64,000 nucleotides of DNA from Trujillonella endophytica (GTDB taxonomy: Bacteria > Actinomycetota > Actinomycetes > Mycobacteriales > Geodermatophilaceae): positions 434,001 to 498,000 of the forward strand of contig NZ_FOEE01000001.1 in assembly GCF_900110555.1 (NCBI RefSeq), written 5' to 3'. Below the pieces are notes generated by a model. It saw nothing but the letters and a program-made list of their open reading frames with translations, was not told the DNA's origin and did not search any database. Numbering within the stretch: position 1 is the stretch's first letter; each line of letters begins with the position of its first letter. Positions 15,548 to 22,654 of the stretch are shown piece after piece. Position numbers and translations under genes: made by a program.

Positions 15548-17377
15548 ATGTCACGGATCGCCGGTTCGGTGTCGCTCGCGGAGGGCGTGCTGGTGGACTG
15601 GGCGGTGGCGGAGCCGGCGTTCCTGCCGCGGTTGCCGGTGGAGCTGTTGTCGCGGGAGCAGCTGGCGGCGGAGTTGGGGCGGGTGGTGGCGCAGGAGGCG
15701 CAGCTGGCCGCGTACAAGGCGGAGTTGGTGCTGGGGCTGGCGGATCTGTCGCCGGAGGCCGATGACCCGCCGCCGGGGGTGCGGGGTGGCCGCGGGTCGT
15801 GGGGGGCGGCGGCGCGGCCGGAGGGGGTGTCGGAGTTTCTGCCGGCGGAGTTGTCGGTGGTGCTCAACTGCGGGCGGGGCGCGGCGGCGGCGTTGATCGG
15901 CCGGGCGTTCACCTACCGGACCCGGTTGCCGGGTACGTGGGGGGCGCTGGCGGTGGGGGTGCTGGACGAGCCGCGGGCGAAGGTGCTGGCGGAGGTGTGT
16001 GAGCAGGCGTCGCCGGAGGTGGCGCGGCAGGTGGAGGGCGAGCTGCTGCAGGAGGCGACCGAGTTGTCGTTGCGCCGGTTGCGGGAGAAGGCGGCCGCTG
16101 CGCTCGCCCGGCTGGACGCCGACGGGACCGACGCCCGCCGCGAGCAGGCGGCGAAGTCCGCGGATGTGCGGGTCTATTCCTCGCCGCGGGAGGGGATGGC
16201 GACGGTGGCGGTGGAGCTACCGGCCGAGGAGGCGGCCGCGGTGCACGCGATGGTCGATGAGCTGGCGCGGATGCTGAAGGCCGACGGGGACGATCGGCCG
16301 ATCGGGCAGCTGCGCACCCGGGCGTACGTGGACCTGGTGCTGCGTCCGTGGGATTCCTCCCGGCCGGCGGTGACCGCGCACTTGCACGTGTGGGCGGCGT
16401 TGTCGGCGCTGGCCGGCACGTCGACGCAGGCGGGGGAGGTGAACGGGTCGGCGATCACCGCCGGCCACGTGCGCGAGTTGCTCCGCCGGTTGGACGCGCT
16501 CGGGGTGCGGCCGCCCGAGGGCGGATCGGTGACGGTCGGGGTGACCGACGAGGAGGGGGCGCTGCTGGCCACCGCCACGCTGGAGGAGTTGCGCCGGCTG
16601 GCCCGCCGCGGCTGCCCGCAACACCCCGATCGCCCCGACGCCAGCGGCACCGGCGGCCCTGGCGGCTCTGGCGGCTCTGGCGGCTCTGGCGACTCTGGCA
16701 GCAGCGGCGGCACCGGTGGCTCTGGCAACAGCGGTGACAACAGCGGCAGCACGGGAACCGGAACCGGAACCGACGAGCCGGGTGGCTGCGGGTGCGCGGT
16801 GCTGGCGCGGCCGGCCGCGGTGGACCGGTACACCCCGAGTGCGGCGCAGGACCGGTTCGTGCGCACCCGCGACCGCACCTGCCGGTTCCCCAACTGCGGG
16901 CAGCGGGTCGGCTGGTCCGACCTGGACCACGTGGTCCCGCACGCCTGCGACGGACCGACCGACTGCACCAATCTGTGCTGCCTGTGCCGCAGCCACCACC
17001 GGCTCAAGACCTTCGCCCGCGGCTGGCACTTCCAGATGAGCCCCGACGGTGTGCTCACGTTGACCACCCCGACCGGGATCACCCGCACCACCCGCCCCCC
17101 GGGCATGCGACCACCACCAGAGCCGGCCGACCCCGAACCCGACGCCGGTGAACTCGGGGGATGCGGCGGACCGGACGGGCCGGGCGAACCCGACGGACCC
17201 GACGGCTCCGGCGAACCGGGTGGCGGCGGCAGCGGTGGCGACGGCCGCGACGGAGGTGGAGGCCGACCGATACCCCCGCCCCGGCGGCTGGGCGTCCGGG
17301 AGCTGATCAAGGGGTGGCGGAGACCGGAGCCGTGCGACCCCGACGCCCCGCCCGACCCCGACTCGCCGCCGTTCTGA
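15548..17377 (+). CDS. DUF222/13E12-family HNH endonuclease
   Basis: There are 609 residues from the ATG just behind the LexA box; no Shine-Dalgarno is visible, consistent with leaderless translation. The first ~300 residues are the DUF222 domain (LSREQLAAELGRVVAQEAQL, LRTRAYVDLVLRPW). A Gly/Ser linker made of repeated GGCGGCTCT-type codons spans about 369-410. The HNH nuclease follows (RTCRFPNCGQRVGWSDLDHVVPH, then CLCRSHHRLKTF), with Cys pairs likely holding zinc. The tail is Pro/Gly/Asp-rich. These genes are multicopy in actinobacteria and may be selfish or repair-linked; the role is unknown. SOS control suggests activity after DNA damage. Confidence 0.9.
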   Translation: MSRIAGSVSLAEGVLVDWAVAEPAFLPRLPVELLSREQLAAELGRVVAQEAQLAAYKAELVLGLADLSPEADDPPPGVRGGRGSWGAAARPEGVSEFLPAELSVVLNCGRGAAAALIGRAFTYRTRLPGTWGALAVGVLDEPRAKVLAEVCEQASPEVARQVEGELLQEATELSLRRLREKAAAALARLDADGTDARREQAAKSADVRVYSSPREGMATVAVELPAEEAAAVHAMVDELARMLKADGDDRPIGQLRTRAYVDLVLRPWDSSRPAVTAHLHVWAALSALAGTSTQAGEVNGSAITAGHVRELLRRLDALGVRPPEGGSVTVGVTDEEGALLATATLEELRRLARRGCPQHPDRPDASGTGGPGGSGGSGGSGDSGSSGGTGGSGNSGDNSGSTGTGTGTDEPGGCGCAVLARPAAVDRYTPSAAQDRFVRTRDRTCRFPNCGQRVGWSDLDHVVPHACDGPTDCTNLCCLCRSHHRLKTFARGWHFQMSPDGVLTLTTPTGITRTTRPPGMRPPPEPADPEPDAGELGGCGGPDGPGEPDGPDGSGEPGGGGSGGDGRDGGGGRPIPPPRRLGVRELIKGWRRPEPCDPDAPPDPDSPPF

Positions 17378-17638
17378 CGTCGGCGCCGCGCATCCGGGCG
17401 CCGGGAGGGCATGTCGCCGTGCCGACGAGACGACATGTCGGCGGGTCCCCGTGTCGGCAGGTCCCCGTGGCGACACATCCCCATGTCGACCTGTTGGTTC
17501 GTCGACGGATCGTGCGTCAGGGCCGTCACTGTCGGTCGCTGTCGGTCGCTGCCGGTCTCGGTGTAACGCCGGACGCCCAGCGCAGGACGCCCGGCGCCGG
17601 ACACCCGGCGCCGGGCACTGAGAGAGGGGCGTGCCGTC
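17378..17638. repeat. Degenerate tandem repeats between HNH gene and frameshifted gene
   Basis: This spacer contains several short tandem arrays: recurring blocks ending in GTGTCGGCAGGTCCCC or CATGTCG around 17409-17490, GTCGGTCGCT twice near 17530-17551, and three 14-base units close to CCGGACGCCCAGCG at about 17571-17612. No convincing gene is visible. The two ends carry different unit types, so they probably arose separately by slippage. Confidence 0.6.
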
Positions 17639-18167
17639 GTGGAGCGGTGGCCGGACGACGCCGAGCAGCAGCGCTGGCGGGACGCGCTGGCCGACGCGGC
17701 GCGGCGCATCCGCGAGGACCGCGGGGTGGACGACCCGTGGGGGCTGACCGTGGGCTGGGGCGCGCTCTGGGTCGAGTACGGCGACCGGCGGGTACGGGTG
17801 GCGGGCCCGGGCTCCGATCTCCGGAACCCCGAGGAGCTGTTCGAGGAGCTCGACGGGTGGGTCGCCTTCGACAGGCGCCACGGTCCGGGTCGGGTGCTCG
17901 ACCGCGACCGGGCGGTCATGGCGGCGTGGCGCGCGGCTGCCGGCCGTCGAGGAGTTCTGGCGGCCCGTCGTGGCGCGCGTCGTCCGGGACGTCGAGGCCA
18001 CCACGGACCTCCCGCGAGGGTGGCGGATCACGGTGCAGGAGGACCCGCATCCGCTCGCGGTCGACAGCGGCCCCGGCGGCGTCGCGGTGTGGACCTGCCC
18101 CCAGGCGCCCGATCCGGCGTGGCCGATCGGGGAGCTGCCCCCGCGTCCCGCGTCCGGCGCGGGGTGA
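17639..18167 (+). pseudogene. Hypothetical protein gene with a frameshift
   Basis: I do not recognise the family. The GTG at 17639 (GAGAGAGGGG upstream) opens a frame with protein-like composition (WPDDAEQQRWRDALADAARR, WGLTVGWGALWVEYGDRRV, LFEELDGWVAFDRRHG). This breaks down after VMAAWRA near 17935. A second frame continues with RLPAVEEFWRPVVARVVRDV and ends at the TGA 18165-18167. The two halves join smoothly if two bases are restored in the GCGCGC run at 17929-17936 (AAWRA-RLPAVEEFW). So this is a broken single gene of about 176 residues, or the site of a sequencing error. The first frame runs on through cadI only by chance. Confidence 0.65.
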
Positions 18168-18171
18168 GCGC

Positions 18172-18522
18172 TCAGCAGCAGTCGGGGTCGAGCACCCGCA
18201 CCAGCGCGCCGAGCGACTCGCGGCGCGCGCGGTACCAGACGTTCATCCCGCGGCGCTCGCCCTCGACCAGGCCCGCCTTGCGCAGCTGCCCCAGGTGGTG
18301 GCTGACCGTGGCCTCGCTCAGCCCGACGATCGGAGCGAGGTCGCAGGTGCAGACCTCGTCCCGCGTCAGGAGTAGCGACATCAGTCGCAGCCGCGCGGGA
18401 TCGGCCAGCGCCTTGAGGCGCAGCGCCACCTCGACCGCCGCGTCCTCGGTCATCGTCGCGGACGCGACGGGCGCGCAGCAGACCGGCGCGGTGGTGTCGA
18501 GCAGGGGCAGCGCCTTCGGCAT
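18172..18522 (-). CDS. ArsR/SmtB family metal-responsive repressor
   Basis: This is a 116-residue winged-helix repressor: ALADPARLRLMSLLL, CTCDLAP with a CxC metal site, LSEATVSHHLGQLRKAGLVE, and a C-terminal DPDCC. An additional CC pair sits near residue 15. The ATG at 18522 was chosen over an upstream in-frame GTG because the latter would lie inside the palindromic operator. It is divergent from cadI over a double palindrome, the usual layout of a repressor and its target. Arsenite or Cd(II)/Pb(II) are plausible ligands from the Cys pairs, but the sequence does not separate them. Confidence 0.88.
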   Translation of the reverse strand: MPKALPLLDTTAPVCCAPVASATMTEDAAVEVALRLKALADPARLRLMSLLLTRDEVCTCDLAPIVGLSEATVSHHLGQLRKAGLVEGERRGMNVWYRARRESLGALVRVLDPDCC

Positions 18523-18544
18523 GCATCCAGTCTGCGCTACCTCC

Positions 18545-18600
18545 TTGACGTATGTCAAAGAGGTGCGCACCATGGGCCACGCACCTCTTCGACATACGTC
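18545..18600. promoter_or_regulatory. Two oppositely oriented ArsR-type operators forming a long hairpin
   Basis: A 21-base arm (18547-18567) and its near-perfect reverse complement (18580-18600, 20 of 21 matches) flank a 12-base centre holding CCATGG. Each arm contains its own small dyad: TTGAC-GTAT-GTCAA at 18545-18558 and GAC-ATAC-GTC at 18591-18600. This gives one site facing the repressor gene and one facing cadI. Confidence 0.7.
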
Positions 18601-18619
18601 TCACAACCCGGAGGTCCCC

Positions 18620-19186
18620 GTGTCCCGCATCCAGCTCGCCCTCGACGTCGACGACCTCGAGCAGGCGGTCGGCTTCTACACCCGTCTGCTCGGCGTCGAG
18701 CCGGCCAAGCGCCGCCCCGGCTACGCCAACTTCGCCGTCGCCGAGCCCCCGCTCAAGCTCGTCCTCCTGGAGAACCCCGGCCGCGGGGGCGCCCTCAACC
18801 ACCTCGGGATCGAGCTCGAGTCCAGCGACCAGGTGCACGCCGAGATCGACCGGCTGACCGGCGCGGGCCTGCTCGCCGACCCGGAGATGGGCACCACCTG
18901 CTGCTACGCCACCCAGGACAAGGCGTGGGTGACCGGACCGGGCGGCGAGCGCTGGGAGGTCTACACGGTGCTCGCCGACAGCGAGACCTTCGGCCGCCCG
19001 CCGGCGGAGGGCGAGTCCGGCACGTGCTGCGGCCAGGAGGTGCCCGCCACCCAGGCGGTCACCACTCAGGCGGCCACCGCCCAGTCCGCCGCCCCCCAGG
19101 CCGCCACCGCACAGGCCGCCACCGCGTGCTGCACCCCTGCAGCCGCGACGGCGACCGCAGAGGTCGGGGCGGGGACGGCGGGTTGA
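18620..19186 (+). CDS. cadI: CadI/ArsI family VOC metalloenzyme
   Basis: The GTG at 18620 (GGAGG upstream) gives 188 residues. The VOC domain is nearly identical in pattern to mycobacterial CadI: SRIQLALDVDDLEQAVGFYT, RPGYANFAVAEPPLKLVLLE, then GTTCCYATQDK and GERWEVYTVLADSETFG. In ArsI, a C-As lyase, metal ligands are His5, His62 and Glu115 with Cys96-Cys97 binding the organoarsenical. Here they correspond to Gln5, His61, Glu113 and Cys94-Cys95; Gln at position 5 is the CadI variant. A C-terminal extension of about 60 residues is Ala/Thr/Gln-rich with two further CC pairs (GTCCGQE, ACCTPA), an unusual possible metal-binding tail. It is induced together with a divergent ArsR. Confidence 0.9.
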   Translation: MSRIQLALDVDDLEQAVGFYTRLLGVEPAKRRPGYANFAVAEPPLKLVLLENPGRGGALNHLGIELESSDQVHAEIDRLTGAGLLADPEMGTTCCYATQDKAWVTGPGGERWEVYTVLADSETFGRPPAEGESGTCCGQEVPATQAVTTQAATAQSAAPQAATAQAATACCTPAAATATAEVGAGTAG

Positions 19187-19193
19187 CCCGCCG

Positions 19194-19233
19194 GCGCGGG
19201 AGCCGGTGACCGGGTCGTCACCGGCTCCCGCGC
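19194..19233 (+). terminator. Strong hairpin terminator after cadI
   Basis: The 17-base arm GCGCGGGAGCCGGTGAC (19194-19210) pairs perfectly with 19217-19233 across the loop CGGGTC. It begins 7 bases after the cadI stop. No T-run follows, as is usual in this GC range. Confidence 0.75.
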
Positions 19234-19318
19234 TCCCGGGGTTCGGATCGCCCGCGGTTCGGGCAGGGTGTGCGGTGCAGGGCGCGGGCCCCTGACCAGC
19301 ACCGACCGGGAGTGACAC

Positions 19319-21004
19319 ATGGACACGACGGCCAGCACCGGAACGGCCATCGACATCACCGCGACGCCGGAGTGGCAGGCCCTCGCCGAGCACCACACCG
19401 CGCTGCGCGACCGCACCCTGCGCGAGCTCTTCGCCGAGGACCCCGACCGCGGCTGCCGCCTGACCCGCCAGGTCGCCGACCTCGTCGTCGACCACTCCAA
19501 GCACCGGGTCACCGACGAGACCCTGCGGCTGCTGCTGGCCCTCGCCGAGCGGGCCGGCCTGCGCGAGCGGATCGACGCGATGTTCCGCGGCGACCACGTC
19601 AACGTCACCGAGGACCGCGCCGTCCTCCACGTGGCCCTGCGCGCCCCCGCGACCACCGACCTCGTCGTCGACGGCCAGGACGTGACCCGCGACGTGCATG
19701 CGGTGCTGGACCGGATGGCCGACTTCGCGGACCGGGTCCGGTCGGGGGAGTGGCGCGGGCACACCGGCCGGCCGATCCGCGCCGTCGTCAACATCGGCAT
19801 CGGCGGCTCCGACCTCGGCCCGGCGATGGCCTACACGGCGCTGCGCGCCTCCTCCGACCGGGAGATCACCGCGCGGTTCGTCTCGAACATCGACCCCACC
19901 GACTTCGCCGAGGCCACCCGCGACCTCGACCCGGCCGAGACGCTGTTCGTCGTCGCGTCCAAGACCTTCACGACGCTCGAGACGCTCACCAACGCCACGG
20001 TCGCCCGAGACTGGCTGCTGCGCGGGCTGGGCGAGGGGACCGACGAGGGCGCCGTCGCCAAGCACTTCGTCGCCGTCTCCACCAACACCGACGCCGTCCG
20101 CGAGTTCGGCATCGACCCCGAGAACATGTTCGGCTTCTGGGACTGGGTCGGCGGCCGCTACTCGTTCACCTCGGCCATCGGCCTGTCGCTCATGGTCGCG
20201 ATCGGCCCCGGCGCCTACCGGGAGATGCTCGACGGGTTCGCCGCGGTCGACGAGCACCTCCGCACCGCACCCCTGGCGGAGAACCTGCCGGTCCTCCAGG
20301 GTCTGCTCAACGTCTGGTACACGGACTTCTTCGGCGCCCAGACCCACGCCGTCCTGCCCTACAGCCAGTACCTGTCCCGCCTGCCCGCCTACCTCCAGCA
20401 GCTCACGATGGAGAGCAACGGGAAGTCGGTCCGCGAGGACGGCGCGCCCGTGACGACGGCGACCGGCGAGGTCTACTGGGGCGAGCCCGGCACCAACGGC
20501 CAGCACGCGTTCCACCAGTTGCTGCACCAGGGGACGACGCTCGTGCCCGCCGACTTCATCGGCTTCGGCCGTCCCAACCACGAGCTCGGCGGCGGGGACC
20601 AGGGCGACGGCGACATGCACGACCTGCTGATGGCCAACATGTTCGCCCAGTCCGCGGTGCTCGCCTTCGGCCGGACGGCCGAGGAGGTCGCCGCCGACGG
20701 AACGCCGCCGGAGCTCGTGCCGCACAAGGTCATGCCCGGCAACCGCCCGAGCACGACGATCCTCGCCCCGCAGCTGACGCCCTCGACCCTCGGCCAGCTC
20801 GTCGCCTTCTACGAGCACACCGTCCTGGTGGAGGGTGTCATCTGGCAGATCGACTCCTTCGACCAGTGGGGCGTGGAGCTGGGCAAGGTCATGGCCCGCC
20901 AGCTGGCCCCCGCGCTCACCGCCGAGGCCCCTCCGGAGCTGGACTCCGACGCCTCGACGACCGAGCTCGTGCGCACCTACCGGGCGCTGCGCGGCCGCGC
21001 CTGA
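19319..21004 (+). CDS. pgi: Glucose-6-phosphate isomerase
   Basis: This 561-residue protein has the full set of PGI signatures: [13 protein letters not shown] (sugar phosphate loop), [63 protein letters not shown] with the catalytic Glu and His, and [11 protein letters not shown] with the active-site Lys. It interconverts glucose-6-P and fructose-6-P in glycolysis/gluconeogenesis. It is followed 64 bases later by 6-phosphofructokinase, so consecutive glycolytic steps are co-located. Length matches the family. Confidence 0.97.
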   Translation: MDTTASTGTAIDITATPEWQALAEHHTALRDRTLRELFAEDPDRGCRLTRQVADLVVDHSKHRVTDETLRLLLALAERAGLRERIDAMFRGDHVNVTEDRAVLHVALRAPATTDLVVDGQDVTRDVHAVLDRMADFADRVRSGEWRGHTGRPIRAVVNIGIGGSDLGPAMAYTALRASSDREITARFVSNIDPTDFAEATRDLDPAETLFVVASKTFTTLETLTNATVARDWLLRGLGEGTDEGAVAKHFVAVSTNTDAVREFGIDPENMFGFWDWVGGRYSFTSAIGLSLMVAIGPGAYREMLDGFAAVDEHLRTAPLAENLPVLQGLLNVWYTDFFGAQTHAVLPYSQYLSRLPAYLQQLTMESNGKSVREDGAPVTTATGEVYWGEPGTNGQHAFHQLLHQGTTLVPADFIGFGRPNHELGGGDQGDGDMHDLLMANMFAQSAVLAFGRTAEEVAADGTPPELVPHKVMPGNRPSTTILAPQLTPSTLGQLVAFYEHTVLVEGVIWQIDSFDQWGVELGKVMARQLAPALTAEAPPELDSDASTTELVRTYRALRGRA

Positions 21005-21068
21005 GGACGTCACGAGACCGTCGCCGGGGCGACATGCGGGCGCGACGTCGGTCCGTACCGTCGACAGG

Positions 21069-22097
21069 ATGCGCATCGGAGTCCTGACCGGCGGCGGCGA
21101 CTGCCCGGGCCTGAACGCCGTCATCCGCTCGGTCGTGCGCACCGCCGCGACCCAGTACGGCAGCGAGGTCATCGGGTTCCGCGACGGCTGGCGCGGCCTC
21201 CTCGAGGACCGCAGCACCCCGCTGGACGTCGCGGCCGTCGACGGCCTGCTCACCCGCGGCGGGACGACGCTGGGCTCGGCCCGCGTCGCCCCCGAGAAGC
21301 TGGACGCCGGACTGGACACGATGCGCCGCACCCTCGACCGGCATGGGGTCGACGTGCTCGTCCCCATCGGCGGCGAGGGCACGCTCACCGCGGCGCACCT
21401 GCTGTCGGAGGCCGGCGTCCCCGTGGTCGGCGTCCCCAAGACCATCGACAACGACATCGACGGCACCGACCTCACCTTCGGCTTCGACACCGCGGTCAGC
21501 ATCGCCACCGACCTCATCGACCGGCTGCACACGACGGCGGAGTCCCACCAGCGGGTGCTGCTGGTCGAGGTGATGGGGCGCCACGCCGGATGGATCGCGC
21601 TGCACGCGGGGCTGGCCGCGGGCGCCCACCTCACGCTGGTGCCGGAGGAGCCGTTCGACGTGGACGACGTCGTCCGGCTGGTCACCGAGCGGTTCGCCCG
21701 GGGCGACTCGCACGTCATCGGCGTGGTCGCCGAGGGCGCGCACCCGCTGCCGGGGCAGATGGCGTTCCGCGAGGGCGGCGTCGACGAGTTCGGTCACCGG
21801 CGCTTCACCGGCGTCGCCCAGCAGCTGGGGGAGGAGCTGGAGCGCCGCACCGGCAAGGAGGTGCGGGCGACGGTCCTCGGGCACGTCCAGCGGGGCGGGA
21901 CGCCGACGTCGTTCGACCGTGTCCTGGCCACCCGCTTCGGCCTGCACGCCGCCATCGCCGCCCACGAGGGGCACCGCGGGCAGATGGTCGCCCTGCGCGG
22001 CACCGACATCGACCTCGTGCCGCTGGCGCGCGCGGTCGCCCGGCTGAAGACCGTCCCCGCCTCGCGGCTGCGGGAGCTGCACGCGTTCACGGGCTGA
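21069..22097 (+). CDS. pfkA: 6-phosphofructokinase
   Basis: There are 342 residues from the ATG at 21069 (GGCGACTGC loop LTGGGDCPGLNAVIRSVV at the N-terminus). PKTIDNDIDGTDLTFGFD carries the catalytic Asp, and EVMGRHAGWIALHAG the fructose-6-P loop. At the two positions that separate ATP- from PPi-dependent enzymes it has Gly104 (GGEGT) and Lys124 (PKTIDND). Gly104 favours ATP; Lys124 is the residue seen in PPi enzymes but also in actinobacterial ATP-PFKs. So ATP dependence is likely but not certain. It lies directly after pgi. Confidence 0.93.
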   Translation: MRIGVLTGGGDCPGLNAVIRSVVRTAATQYGSEVIGFRDGWRGLLEDRSTPLDVAAVDGLLTRGGTTLGSARVAPEKLDAGLDTMRRTLDRHGVDVLVPIGGEGTLTAAHLLSEAGVPVVGVPKTIDNDIDGTDLTFGFDTAVSIATDLIDRLHTTAESHQRVLLVEVMGRHAGWIALHAGLAAGAHLTLVPEEPFDVDDVVRLVTERFARGDSHVIGVVAEGAHPLPGQMAFREGGVDEFGHRRFTGVAQQLGEELERRTGKEVRATVLGHVQRGGTPTSFDRVLATRFGLHAAIAAHEGHRGQMVALRGTDIDLVPLARAVARLKTVPASRLRELHAFTG

Positions 22098-22204
22098 GCC
22101 GTCACGGGCCGAGCCAGCACCGCGCTGAGCCACCACGGGCCGAGCCACCACCGCGCCGAGCCACCACCCCGCCGAGCCGCCAGCCCGCTGAGCCTTCACC
22201 GCCC
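22096..22204. repeat. Seven-copy 15/16-base minisatellite
   Basis: Seven head-to-tail units of the pattern GAGCCACCACCGCGCC (15 or 16 bases each, 10-16 identical positions) start inside the pfkA stop codon and fill most of the spacer to the thioredoxin-fold gene. Two sub-types alternate at first (ending CGGGCC or CGCGCT/CGCGCC). No hairpin or promoter is obvious. Confidence 0.85.
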
Positions 22205-22230
22205 GGCCGCCGGCGGAGCACACTCGCCGC

Positions 22231-22599
22231 ATGGGCACTCGCGCCCTCCGCCGGGAGGACTTCGCGGCGACCGTGGGCGCCGAGGGCATCGTGCTGGTCG
22301 ACTTCCGCGCCGCCGCGTCGGGCTCCAGCCGGGCCTTCGCCGCGGTCGTCGACAGCGCGGCCGCGCGCCACCCCGACGTCCTGTTCGCCGCCGTCGACAC
22401 GGAGGCCGAGGCGCAGCTCGCCGCCGACGTCGGCGTGCGCACCGCGCCGACGCTCATGGTCTTCCGGGACGGCGTGCTGGTGTTCGCCGAGCCCGGCTGG
22501 CTGCCGGGCGACTCCGTCGACCTGCTGATCGCGACGGTGCGCGAGCTGGACATGGCGGCGGTCCGGGCCACCTACCCCGACCCGATCACCGGCCGATGA
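22231..22599 (+). CDS. Thioredoxin-fold protein lacking both redox cysteines
   Basis: The 122 residues keep the thioredoxin outline (IVLVDFRAAASGSSRAFAAVV, VLFAAVDTEAEAQLAADVGV, RTAPTLMVFRDGVLVFAEPG with the cis-Pro after TA). At the active site, the usual W-C-G-P-C is A-S30-G-S-S33. There are no cysteines in the whole protein. It cannot do thiol-disulfide exchange and may be a chaperone-like or binding protein. It is monocistronic between pfkA and an MFS exporter. Confidence 0.8.
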   Translation: MGTRALRREDFAATVGAEGIVLVDFRAAASGSSRAFAAVVDSAAARHPDVLFAAVDTEAEAQLAADVGVRTAPTLMVFRDGVLVFAEPGWLPGDSVDLLIATVRELDMAAVRATYPDPITGR

Positions 22600-22654
22600 C
22601 CGCCCGGGCGCACCGGCCAGCGCGTCCGCGGGATCGGGCGGAGGATCGGGCGTC

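Noticed and set aside
16652-16770. Gly/Ser-coding 9-base repeats in the HNH gene as a CRISPR-like array
   Set aside because: They are in frame, have no unique spacers and encode a flexible linker.
17639-19186. One continuous frame of 515 codons from the hypothetical gene through cadI
   Set aside because: The middle part is Arg/Gly-rich read-through across an antisense arsR gene and an operator; cadI has its own GTG with a good ribosome binding site.
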